Origin: Clostridiales bacterium
Lineage (GTDB): Bacteria; Bacillota; Clostridia; Lachnospirales; WRAX01
DNA: 24,311 nt
Reading direction: 5' to 3'
Assembly (NCBI GenBank): GCA_031277155.1
Contig: JAITMW010000010.1
Span: 1 to 24,311, forward strand
Notes under the pieces: generated by a model
Databases searched by the model: none
What the model saw: the letters and a program-made list of their open reading frames with translations, nothing else
Told to the model about the DNA's origin: nothing
Program-made: the position numbers and the translations under genes
Part shown: piece by piece, positions 1 through 6,535 of the stretch
Layout of the letters: each line of letters starts with the position of its first letter
Position numbering within the stretch: the first letter of the stretch is position 1

Positions 1-252
1 TTTCATATACCCCATGCCGCCTCGCTTAAGGACAAGCGGCAGGTTTGCCGCAGCCTTGTGGACAGGGCGCGGCGGCGTTTTAATGCCGCCGTTGCGGAGG
101 TTGGCGCGCAGGATGTTCACCATGTGATGGTTATTGGGGTGGCTGTGGTTTCCGGCGAGGCAGGCCATGCGCGCAGGCTGCTGGATGAGGTGATACGCTT
201 TATGGAGGTCGATGCGGAGGCGGAGCTTGTGGATGTGGAAATGTGGACTTAG
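1..252 (+). CDS. DUF503 (YlxP-like) protein, C-terminal part
   Basis: The frame is open from the first base of the window, so the start lies upstream; 83 residues are visible. The segment SLKDKRQVCRSLVDRARRRF, followed by an AEVGAQDVHH stretch and a C-terminal AELVDVEMW, matches the DUF503/YlxP family, small ferredoxin-like-fold proteins of about 90-95 residues, so only around ten residues should be missing. The biochemical role of the family is not firmly established. In many Firmicutes ylxP sits between infB and rbfA in the nusA-infB operon, but here the next gene is a protease gene with its own ribosome binding site 80 bases downstream. No terminator is obvious in 253-320. The family call rests on motif recognition. 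Confidence 0.8.
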   Translation, partial: FHIPHAASLKDKRQVCRSLVDRARRRFNAAVAEVGAQDVHHVMVIGVAVVSGEAGHARRLLDEVIRFMEVDAEAELVDVEMWT

Positions 253-334
253 ATTTAACAATAAAATAACATCATGGCCATAATTTGTTAACTTTTCTCA
301 TTTACAATCGTAAATATGAGAGGAGATGATATTT

Positions 335-1507
335 ATGAAAAAGGTCATGAGAAATATTTGCATTTTTGCCGTGTTTTCTGCTATAATGGTTTCAAGTTTT
401 GTGCTGGGTATGCGGCTTGGCGCGCCGGGGGACGGATTTGTTTCGCAAAATGAAATGGAACATATTGTGGGCACCCTTATGGCGGAGATTGACAGGCAAA
501 ATGAGGAGGCGGTCAGGGCAATTGCCGCAAGCGGGGCGAGATATAACAATGCCGCGGATATGTTTGCGTCTATTGATGATTCTGTGGTAAGCATCAATGT
601 TGTGCAGCAGCAAATGACCACGGGCAGGACGCGGGACAGGCACAGCGCGGGCAGCGGCGTGATTTTTCATGAAACTGCGGAGCGGATATATATTGCCACA
701 AATTACCATGTCATCCAGGGCGCGGATGTGGTGACAATATCTTTGGACGACATACGCATGGCATCGGCAAGCTTTGTGGGCGGCGACCAACGAAGTGATT
801 TGGCCGTTATATCCGTTTTGCGCAGCAGCCTTGCCGAGGCGGGCATTGATAATTATCAAGTGGCGACCTTCGGCGATTCTGATGCCATGGAAATTGGAAA
901 TTTTGTGTTGGCTGTGGGCAATGCGTATGGCGAGGGGAAGTCCGCCACATTGGGCATTGTGTCGGCCCTGGACAACACAATTACGCTGGATGTGGGCATT
1001 GTGCTTAATGTGATGCAAACCGACGCGGCCATTAACCCCGGAAACAGCGGCGGGCCGCTGGTCAACACAGCCGGCGAGGTAATAGGTATAAACACCGCCA
1101 GGTTTTTCTCTGCACATTCCGAGGGCATGGGATATGCCATACCATCCAACGAGGCCGCGGTGATTTTGCAGCAAATTTTAGAAGGCGGAAATATTGTGCG
1201 CCCCGTGCTGGGTGTAATCTTTGAAACGATAACGCCGCAGCTGCGGGACTTGCATAATTTGCCGACGACGGGCGTATTTATCAATCAGGTTGTGCGCGGC
1301 TATGCGGCGGGAAACATGGGCCTTTTGCCCGGCGATATTATTACGCATTATGACGGCATAAGGGTGACGGACAGCGACCATGCCCGCGAGCTTATAGCCC
1401 GCACGGCTGTGGGTGGTGAAATTGTGGTTGCGGTGTGGCGCGACGGGCAGGAGATAAGCCTGCGCGGCGTTATGACATCATATCTTACGAGTACAACTAA
1501 ATTTTGA
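335..1507 (+). CDS. htrA: HtrA-type serine protease with PDZ domain
   Basis: This is a 390-residue S1C (HtrA/DegP family) protease, anchored by one N-terminal membrane segment (about residues 7-26) with the catalytic part outside the cell. The triad is His125 (NYHVIQGAD), Asp155 (RSDLAVIS) and Ser238 (NPGNSGGPLV). A C-terminal PDZ domain covers about residues 288-380 (GVFINQVV, PGDIITHYDG). HtrA enzymes degrade or refold misfolded envelope proteins under stress. I chose ATG 335 because AGGAG at 321-325 lies 9 bases upstream; the in-frame ATG at 326 directly abuts that ribosome binding site. A second, longer HtrA gene follows in the same direction after a repeat-rich gap, so the two may be paralogues with different substrates. 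A small palindrome (TTTACaatcGTAAA, 301-314) lies upstream, but I see no convincing sigma-A promoter. Confidence 0.93.
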   Translation: MKKVMRNICIFAVFSAIMVSSFVLGMRLGAPGDGFVSQNEMEHIVGTLMAEIDRQNEEAVRAIAASGARYNNAADMFASIDDSVVSINVVQQQMTTGRTRDRHSAGSGVIFHETAERIYIATNYHVIQGADVVTISLDDIRMASASFVGGDQRSDLAVISVLRSSLAEAGIDNYQVATFGDSDAMEIGNFVLAVGNAYGEGKSATLGIVSALDNTITLDVGIVLNVMQTDAAINPGNSGGPLVNTAGEVIGINTARFFSAHSEGMGYAIPSNEAAVILQQILEGGNIVRPVLGVIFETITPQLRDLHNLPTTGVFINQVVRGYAAGNMGLLPGDIITHYDGIRVTDSDHARELIARTAVGGEIVVAVWRDGQEISLRGVMTSYLTSTTKF

Positions 1508-1520
1508 TTAGCTTGGGGAG

Positions 1521-1544
1521 CGGGCGAGCGCAGCTCGCCCCTAC
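1521..1544. repeat. 24-bp hairpin repeat, copy R1
   Basis: Arms GGGCGAGC/GCTCGCCC with a short centre, followed by CTAC. It forms an outward-facing pair with R2 at 1591-1613. It is one of ten copies in the window and has no T-tract, so it is unlikely to be a terminator. Confidence 0.85.
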
Positions 1545-1590
1545 AAAACCCGGTTCAAGTTTTAAGAGATAGAATTGATGGCGAATTGCC

Positions 1591-1613
1591 GTAGGGGCGA
1601 GCTGTGCTCGCCC
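1591..1613. repeat. 24-bp hairpin repeat, copy R2
   Basis: GTAG followed by arms GGGCGAGC/GCTCGCCC with centre TGT. It is the inverted partner of R1, 46 bases away. Confidence 0.85.
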
Positions 1614-1655
1614 ATCTGTAAAGCACGCACTTGCTTGGTGAAAACGGCTTTGCAA

Positions 1656-1679
1656 CGGGCGACCACAGGTCGCCCCTAC
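1656..1679. repeat. 24-bp hairpin repeat, copy R3
   Basis: This copy has the GACC-type arms, GGGCGACC/GGTCGCCC. Compared with R1 both arm positions changed together, so the stem is kept. It pairs with R4 across 26 bases. Confidence 0.85.
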
Positions 1680-1705
1680 AGAGCAAGTGTTATCTCAACA
1701 GCCTT

Positions 1706-1729
1706 GTAGGGGCGAGCTATGCTCGCCCG
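1706..1729. repeat. 24-bp hairpin repeat, copy R4
   Basis: GTAG plus GAGC-type arms. It ends about 20 bases before the ribosome binding site of the second htrA gene and so may lie in its leader. Confidence 0.85.
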
Positions 1730-1762
1730 CCGTATAAGGCGAAAATGTACAGGAGGACGCAT

Positions 1763-3265
1763 ATGGACGAATATGGAAAAAAGCCGGATGAGATGGACGA
1801 GGCAGAAAATATTTTTAACGCCGATTTTGAGGCATATATTGAGCCGGAACCCGCGGCTGCTTCGCTTGAAGAGACTGTGCCGCGGTCCGTAAGCTATCGC
1901 AAATCCGGCCCCGCACAGCCTGTGGCGACTCAGGTTGTCGGCGGCCACCATAGCCCTGCGGCAACGGGCATAAGCGCCTATTACCCCGATGTCTCGCTTT
2001 ACGAAGAGGCAAAAGAAGAGACAGAGACGCGCCGCAAAGAAAATCGCAGCTTCTATCGCTTTATAGCCTCGGTGTTGATATTATCCATGGTTGGCGCGCC
2101 TTTTTTGGGGCTGGGTTTTGGTCTTGGCGTGCGCTTTTTTGACAGCTATCTTCTGCCCATATTGCTTGACGACACAGCCGAGCGCGAAAATTTCTCATTT
2201 GACAATGTGACGGCCCCTGTTGTCACCGCGCAAACGCCCGGTGCCCGGCCAAATTATGTAGAGCTTGTGCAACTTGTGGAGCCCAGCGTGGTGGTAATTT
2301 CCGCCAGCATGCCGGGCGGCTCTCGAAACAATTTCTTTAATTTTGGCGGGCCAAATTTGGCGGGCAGCGGCATCATAATGTACGAAACTTCCACGCGATA
2401 TTATATAGCCACCAATGCCCATGTCATCGCCGGGGCGGATATGGTGGAGGTGTCCATTGCGGGCAGCCCGAAAATTCCCGCCATGCCCGTTGGACGTGAC
2501 GATGACGCGGACCTTGCCGTAATTGCCGTAAACCGCGCCGACGCACTGCTTCAAGGCGTACACAGCGTGCGCGTTGCGCGCTTTGGAGATTCATCTTTGA
2601 TGCAGGTGGGCGAAGCTGTGGTGGCCATAGGCAATTCTATGGGAGAGGGCAACACCGTAACAAACGGCATCATAAGCGCGATAGACCGGGAAATCTTTGT
2701 ATCCGACAGGCATCTGCCCGAGGTTTTGCAAACCAACGCTGCCATAAATCAGGGCAACAGCGGCGGCCCGCTGGTGAACCTCTATGGCGAGGTGATTGGC
2801 ATAAATACCGCCAAATTCTCCGAAAGGCTGGCAGAGGGCATGGGATATGCCATCCCATCCAATGTGGCCATGCCCATATTGGAGGGCATTATGCGGCAAA
2901 ACGACATGGCCGCCGACCAAAGGCCCATGATTGGCATCGGCTTTATCGAGCTTACGGAAAATACCGCATATTCCCTGCGGCGAACCCACTCAATCCTTGG
3001 CATTGACGAAAGCGACATCATCGTGCCCGACCAAGGCCTGCTGATAACCCGCGTTTTTCCAAACAGCCCGGCATATCGCGCGGGCCTGCAGCTTCACGAC
3101 ATCATTAAAGCCGTAAACGGCATCACCATGACCGAAGAACGCCAAATTATTGACATATTCTCGGCCCTGCAAGTAGGCGACATCGTCACCTTGGACATTG
3201 TGCGCCAAGGCGTGGAAAACATCACCGTTGAAATTGTGCTGGGCCCGCATATATCGTCATTTTAA
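1763..3265 (+). CDS. htrA: HtrA-type serine protease, long cytoplasmic N-terminus
   Basis: This is a 500-residue HtrA/DegP-family protease. Residues 1-97 are acidic, Pro-rich and probably cytoplasmic and disordered; about 98-126 form the single membrane segment. The protease domain follows with His220 (NAHVIAGAD), Asp250 (DADLAVIAV) and Ser333 (NQGNSGGPLV). A C-terminal PDZ domain spans about residues 385-492 (GLLITRVFPNSPAYRAGL). This long cytoplasmic tail plus TM layout is typical of Firmicutes membrane HtrA proteins. Start ATG 1763 follows AGGAGG (1751-1756). The frame is open further upstream to 1631, but that stretch is hairpin-repeat DNA and was left out. Its stop codon overlaps the stop of the convergent spoIIR gene by 4 bases through a shared TTAA-like palindrome, so neither gene has its own spacer for a terminator. 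Confidence 0.94.
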   Translation: MDEYGKKPDEMDEAENIFNADFEAYIEPEPAAASLEETVPRSVSYRKSGPAQPVATQVVGGHHSPAATGISAYYPDVSLYEEAKEETETRRKENRSFYRFIASVLILSMVGAPFLGLGFGLGVRFFDSYLLPILLDDTAERENFSFDNVTAPVVTAQTPGARPNYVELVQLVEPSVVVISASMPGGSRNNFFNFGGPNLAGSGIIMYETSTRYYIATNAHVIAGADMVEVSIAGSPKIPAMPVGRDDDADLAVIAVNRADALLQGVHSVRVARFGDSSLMQVGEAVVAIGNSMGEGNTVTNGIISAIDREIFVSDRHLPEVLQTNAAINQGNSGGPLVNLYGEVIGINTAKFSERLAEGMGYAIPSNVAMPILEGIMRQNDMAADQRPMIGIGFIELTENTAYSLRRTHSILGIDESDIIVPDQGLLITRVFPNSPAYRAGLQLHDIIKAVNGITMTEERQIIDIFSALQVGDIVTLDIVRQGVENITVEIVLGPHISSF

Positions 3266-3870
3266 TCAAAAATACTGCGCCAAGCCTCCGCCAGCCTAAA
3301 GCGCGGACGCACCGCCGTCGCCCCGGACGACGGGGCTTCAACAACCTCGGCTTGGGTAACCTCCATAAGGCACATGGCGGGAAACATCACGCACCACCAA
3401 TTGCTGCCCGCCCCCGCCCCAATGGTAATTTGCAGGGCCTCATACCGCCCCTGGGGAAAGATGATGCCCGCATAGGACATGGCGGGAAAAGCCTGATTTT
3501 CCGCCAGCCGCGCCGTGACGCCATGTTCCGTGCCGCCGTAACTTTGCACAATTCTCCTTGCGGCGGCCTCTATATACGGCAAATTTTCCGCCACAATTTC
3601 CCGCGCCTCATCCAGGCTGGCGGCGCGATTACCCACATCATACATATACGCCCATATGCCGTCGCGCACAGCCAGCTTCAGCGCCTGCTCCCGCGGCGTA
3701 TCGTCATGGGCCAAAATATGCAGGCGCAGCACCTGGTTTATATGCCGCGCCTCGCCGTCCTGGCTGCCCGCAATGGCCGTGGCGTGCAAAAACAGCCATG
3801 CCACGCCAATGATGACGGACAAAAGCATCATAATCCTATGCTCATAAAGCCAATTTTTTATCATATCCAT
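3262..3870 (-). CDS. spoIIR: Stage II sporulation protein R
   Basis: This 202-residue protein has an N-terminal membrane or signal segment (about residues 13-31) and the two hallmark blocks of SpoIIR: LRLHILAHDDTPREQALKL (48-66) and GSNWWCVMFPAMC (155-167). In spore formers SpoIIR is made in the forespore under sigma-F, is exported into the intermembrane space, and triggers SpoIIGA to process pro-sigma-E in the mother cell. ATG 3870 is preceded by AAAGGGG with 8-base spacing. The sigma-F-like promoter upstream (3901-3930) gives a leader of about 25 bases. The gene converges on the second htrA. Length and motifs fit the family; nothing looks truncated. Confidence 0.95.
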   Translation of the reverse strand: MDMIKNWLYEHRIMMLLSVIIGVAWLFLHATAIAGSQDGEARHINQVLRLHILAHDDTPREQALKLAVRDGIWAYMYDVGNRAASLDEAREIVAENLPYIEAAARRIVQSYGGTEHGVTARLAENQAFPAMSYAGIIFPQGRYEALQITIGAGAGSNWWCVMFPAMCLMEVTQAEVVEAPSSGATAVRPRFRLAEAWRSIFD

Positions 3871-3900
3871 CGTAACATCCCCTTTATATTATTTCATGGG

Positions 3901-3930
3901 GATTATTGCCGTTAAATGTCATGATTATAC
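3901..3930 (-). promoter_or_regulatory. Predicted sigma-F promoter of spoIIR
   Basis: Read on the minus strand, GTATA (3930-3926), a 15-base spacer and GGCAATAATC (3910-3901) fit the sigma-F consensus GYATA - 14-16 bases - GGnnAnA(n)T. The expected start of transcription is about 3895-3894, just ahead of the spoIIR ribosome binding site. spoIIR is a known sigma-F gene in Bacillus subtilis, which supports the assignment. Confidence 0.72.
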
Positions 3931-3956
3931 GCCCCACGACACAGGTATAAAAATAC

Positions 3957-3985
3957 TTGCATAATTATCATAACTTTGATATAAT
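3957..3985 (+). promoter_or_regulatory. Sigma-A promoter of the antisense RNA
   Basis: TTGCAT (3957-3962), a 17-base spacer and a perfect TATAAT (3980-3985). No protein gene lies downstream on this strand before the terminator at 4036-4077, so the promoter appears to drive only a short RNA. Confidence 0.8.
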
Positions 3986-3988
3986 AAT

Positions 3989-4012
3989 AAAACAGCAACC
4001 GCAAAGCGGTTG
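3989..4012 (-). terminator. Terminator of the minus-strand peptide transcript
   Basis: Read on the minus strand, stem CAACCGC/GCGGTTG with loop TTT is followed by CTGTTTTATTATT. It would end transcription coming from gerAC and the small peptide gene. The same inverted repeat forms the 5' hairpin of the opposite-strand RNA. Confidence 0.6.
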
Positions 4013-4078
4013 GCCAAGTTTTGGATTATTTTTAGAAAATAACCGCTGCCTTAGCCAGGGCGGTTATTTTCCTTTTTT
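3992..4078 (+). ncRNA. Small antisense RNA, probable type I antitoxin
   Basis: An RNA of about 87 nt is predicted from the sigma-A promoter just upstream to the rho-independent terminator (stem 4036-4046/4060-4070, then CCTTTTTT). It would fold into a 5' hairpin (CAACCGC-AAA-GCGGTTG, 3996-4012), a single-stranded U/A-rich middle and the large terminator stem. It contains no open frame with a ribosome binding site. It is perfectly complementary to the end of the minus-strand peptide gene (stop at 4064) and to that gene's 3' tail and terminator. This 3'-overlapping arrangement is the one used by type I antitoxin RNAs of Firmicutes such as RatA and SR4. Promoter and terminator are seen in the sequence; the antitoxin role is inferred. 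Confidence 0.65.
4036..4077 (+). terminator. Rho-independent terminator of the antisense RNA
   Basis: An 11-bp perfect stem (AAAATAACCGC 4036-4046 with GCGGTTATTTT 4060-4070), with a possible inner CCT/AGG pairing in the loop, is followed by CCTTTTTT. The right arm overlaps the stop codon of the minus-strand peptide gene. Confidence 0.8.
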
Positions 4079-4159
4079 GGAAAACTTGTCAATCATGAGT
4101 ATCATCAATGTTATACACCATAAAATCCTAAAAATCAACAAAAATCCTAAAGCCGGCAT
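4064..4159 (-). CDS. 31-residue hydrophobic peptide, probable type I toxin (Hol-Tox-like)
   Basis: This short minus-strand ORF begins MPALGFLLIF, continues with a hydrophobic stretch (RILWCITLMILMI) and ends DKFSKKGK. One membrane span followed by a short Lys-rich tail is the pattern of type I toxin peptides and of the holin-like toxin family; the IDK...KK ending is especially like the latter. ATG 4159 begins one base after the gerAC stop; GGTGA in the last gerAC codons, 6 bases upstream, could serve as ribosome binding site, so it may be translationally coupled to gerAC or made from its own transcript. Its 3' end and tail are fully covered by the opposite-strand RNA at 3992-4078. I found no clear dedicated promoter. 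The ORF could be chance, but the antisense RNA directly beneath makes that less likely. Confidence 0.6.
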   Translation of the reverse strand: MPALGFLLIFRILWCITLMILMIDKFSKKGK

Positions 4160-4160
4160 T

Positions 4161-5345
4161 TCATTTCACCGGCCCCGTATTGCGAATTATCACATCCGCA
4201 TCCACCGCAAAGGCCATATTTTCAAAGGCCGCCTGCCAGTCGCCATGGGCTTCGTCCAGGCATCTTTCATGCAGCCGCCGGTTCTTTTTGCGCAGCCGCT
4301 CTTTTAGGCCAAAGCCGTCCACGCCCAAATCCTGCTGGAAAATGCGCAGTATGTCGTAAATTTCATCGTGGATTTTGTCCGCAAAGCGATTTTGCAGCTG
4401 ACGCATTGTTTCGGTGTCGTAGAGATAGTCTTCCATAAAGCGCGCGCCCTCTATGGCCCCTTCTGCGCGCAGCTTTACCCGGCAATGGGCCCGCCCGCCC
4501 GGGCCATTGCTGTCAAAATCAAGGGTGGCCTTGCTTTTATGCACCAAAAATGTGATATGGCCGCCGCCCGCGTCCACAGCAACCTGAGAGCCCGCGGCAT
4601 CCGCCATAATCCACAAAAAGCCTGCCATATCCTCATTGGGGACATAGTCCGCCAGGGTAAAATCCCTTAGAACCGCCACGCCGGAGATTATTATTTCAGG
4701 CTGGCTTTCGTCTTCGCCTTTATCGTCCTCTTCCTCAAGGGTGATTTTTGGTATCACCGCGCTGCCAGTGCTGCGCAGGCTTTCGGTCAGCCCTTCCAAA
4801 TCCAGCTTTACCACAGCCGCCGCCGCGTTGGCGTTGTTGCTGTTGTAAAATCCGGAAAGATATACGCCCAAAAGGTTTTGCTCGCGTGGTTTGGCCTCCA
4901 GGACATCTTTTGCGGCTTTGTCGGTGGCCATCACAATGCACTTAATATTGATTTCGTTTTTGCGCGAAAGGGTGTCTATCACTTCCCGCAACAGGGCCTC
5001 GTCGGACAATATGCTTTCGCCCAGCACAATGGCCTTGGTGTGGCCATAATACACCTTGTCGCTTATTTGGGCGTCAACCTGGCCCATGGCCCGGGCCGCG
5101 CTTTCGCCGCAAGCCACGCGCAGGACGGCCACATCCGCGTCGCCTCCTTCGCCTTCCATGGCGGCCACATCTGCGATGGACATGGAGACCTCGAAGCGCT
5201 CGCCCTCCTCTTGGGAGGCGTCAATGCCGATGGCCACGACAAATGCCCGCCCTTCCAATTCTGTCCTGTCCCAATTAAACGACAGCAACGCGAAAAGCAG
5301 CGCGCCTGCTATGACGAATTTTATTGTAAAGCTATAGCCGCGCAT
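4161..5345 (-). CDS. gerAC: GerAC/Ger(x)C-family germination protein, lipobox Cys absent
   Basis: This 394-residue C subunit of a GerA-type germinant receptor is normally a lipoprotein on the outer face of the spore inner membrane. The family start pattern is clear: hydrophobic segment (about 7-22), then NWDRTELEGRAFVVAIGID, equivalent to the canonical CWDR.E......GID. Later parts (ISGVAVLRD, YLYDTETMRQLQNRFADKI, DILRIFQQDLGVDGFGLKERL) also fit. The residue that should be the lipidated cysteine is Asn24 (LSFNWD instead of LxGCWD), so classic lipidation cannot occur and the protein may stay as an N-terminally anchored membrane protein. ATG 5345 overlaps the end of the permease gene by 14 bases, indicating one transcript. 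It is followed after one base by the small peptide gene. Confidence 0.92.
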   Translation of the reverse strand: MRGYSFTIKFVIAGALLFALLSFNWDRTELEGRAFVVAIGIDASQEEGERFEVSMSIADVAAMEGEGGDADVAVLRVACGESAARAMGQVDAQISDKVYYGHTKAIVLGESILSDEALLREVIDTLSRKNEINIKCIVMATDKAAKDVLEAKPREQNLLGVYLSGFYNSNNANAAAAVVKLDLEGLTESLRSTGSAVIPKITLEEEDDKGEDESQPEIIISGVAVLRDFTLADYVPNEDMAGFLWIMADAAGSQVAVDAGGGHITFLVHKSKATLDFDSNGPGGRAHCRVKLRAEGAIEGARFMEDYLYDTETMRQLQNRFADKIHDEIYDILRIFQQDLGVDGFGLKERLRKKNRRLHERCLDEAHGDWQAAFENMAFAVDADVIIRNTGPVK

Positions 5346-6462
5346 TTTTTAATTTCATCCCCCTTATTTTTGCGATTATGAATATAATCAGAGGTATGCC
5401 CGCCATTGTGGCCAGGCCTATTGTAGAATTCGAGAATGTGTGCAAATCATATACTGTTACTAAGTTTTTCGGCAGATATGCCAAGATGGCGATGATGGGC
5501 ACCAGCGCCAGGATATAGCCCGAATGTTGCCCGCGCCCCATCACATCTTTCAATAAAAGGGACGAGAAAAACAGCGCGGCATTGATAATGGCATAGGCCG
5601 AAATTATCCAAAATGTCATGATTAGGGCGCCCTGACGGTCTGTAATAGAGCCGGGCAGGCTTATTGTGTCCATCATTTTCAGCACGGGCCACATTTGATG
5701 TGTGATACCTTCGGGACCAAAGCGGGAGATGGTGACGGCGGTGACAATGGCCATGAAGATGCCGATTGTGACGGTCACTTGTGCCGAGGACTTTGTGAGA
5801 TGCTTTGGGCGCGAGAGATAGGGAGACAGCAGCAAAAGTACCTCTATGCCCGAAAAGGCGAAGAATGCGGAAAAGCTGCCGGCCAGGATGTTTTCGATGG
5901 GGCTGACCATGACGGGGGCTAAATTTGTGATGTCGATATCCCGGCCGGATATGCCAAACACGAAGATGAGGGGCAAAAGCACCACTAAAATCAGCACTTC
6001 GGCCATGCGGGCGCGGGTCTCTATGCCTTTGGCCGCACCATAGGCCGCCAGCATCAGCATGGAGACGAAGATGACGGCAAAAGGCGTGGCCGGCAGCATG
6101 GTTTGGCGGGTTATCTCCGCGAAGATGCGCAGATTGAAGGCCGCAAGCAGCACCAGCCGCGAGCAGAATATCAGCGAAACGGCGACGCCTAGGGGTTTGC
6201 TGAGGACGCTGCAAGCAAAGTTGTGAAAAGAGAGCCCCCGCGCCAGCTTGGTGAGGTGGCTTATAATCATAACCACGGGTATTATCATCGCCGTGGCCGC
6301 AAGCACGCTGACCCAACCGTCCTGTGCGGCGCTTTCGGCCACGCGGCGCGGAAGGGCCGTGACGCCGAAGCCGAAAATCTCGAGAAACAGCAGGGCTTGC
6401 AGCTGCCGCAGGGATATTTTATTGTTAAGGGCAAAGCCGTCGCGGAATTCTGTATTTGTCAT
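5332..6462 (-). CDS. gerAB: GerAB/GerXB-family spore germination permease
   Basis: This 376-residue B subunit of the germinant receptor has the APC-superfamily fold with about ten membrane segments. Early ISLRQLQALLFLEIFGFGV and late MWPVLKMMDTISLPGSITDR plus the following W are characteristic of this family. B subunits bind germinant amino acids and sit with GerA and GerC subunits in the spore inner membrane. I chose ATG 6462 because GGAGAG lies 7-8 bases upstream and 376 residues is close to the family's usual 360-370. The frame is open further to 6849, but that part is only the complement of the coiled-coil gene on the other strand. No sporulation promoter could be assigned confidently; a near-match to a sigma-G -10 (CATATT) lies upstream without a good -35. 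Confidence 0.93.
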   Translation of the reverse strand: MTNTEFRDGFALNNKISLRQLQALLFLEIFGFGVTALPRRVAESAAQDGWVSVLAATAMIIPVVMIISHLTKLARGLSFHNFACSVLSKPLGVAVSLIFCSRLVLLAAFNLRIFAEITRQTMLPATPFAVIFVSMLMLAAYGAAKGIETRARMAEVLILVVLLPLIFVFGISGRDIDITNLAPVMVSPIENILAGSFSAFFAFSGIEVLLLLSPYLSRPKHLTKSSAQVTVTIGIFMAIVTAVTISRFGPEGITHQMWPVLKMMDTISLPGSITDRQGALIMTFWIISAYAIINAALFFSSLLLKDVMGRGQHSGYILALVPIIAILAYLPKNLVTVYDLHTFSNSTIGLATMAGIPLIIFIIAKIRGMKLKNARL

Positions 6463-6485
6463 GGGCCACTCTCCGAAGAATTGTC

Positions 6486-6515
6486 TTGACTTGGAATATG
6501 TGCTTGTGTTACAAT
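6486..6515 (+). promoter_or_regulatory. Sigma-A promoter of the coiled-coil gene
   Basis: TTGACT (6486-6491), an 18-base spacer and TACAAT (6510-6515), just ahead of AGGGAGGTG and ATG 6536. It lies head to head with the start of gerAB, whose upstream region it overlaps. Confidence 0.65.
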
Positions 6516-6535
6516 TGGTTAGGGAGGTGCAATAT

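Noticed and set aside
285..316. Sigma-A promoter before the first htrA (TTGTTA with TACAAT)
   Set aside because: The spacing is only 12 bases, and the alternative -10 gives 20 bases; neither is convincing.
392..1174. A 260-codon minus-strand open frame inside the first htrA
   Set aside because: It has no ribosome binding site, its composition is typical of an antisense frame, and it is fully covered by a well-supported gene.
1521..1729. Possible small CRISPR array
   Set aside because: The repeats are full palindromes in alternating direction with irregular gaps, and no cas gene is present.
1631..1762. Upstream extension of the second HtrA protease
   Set aside because: The codons come from hairpin-repeat DNA (SYARPPYKAK-like), and AGGAGG sits just before ATG 1763.
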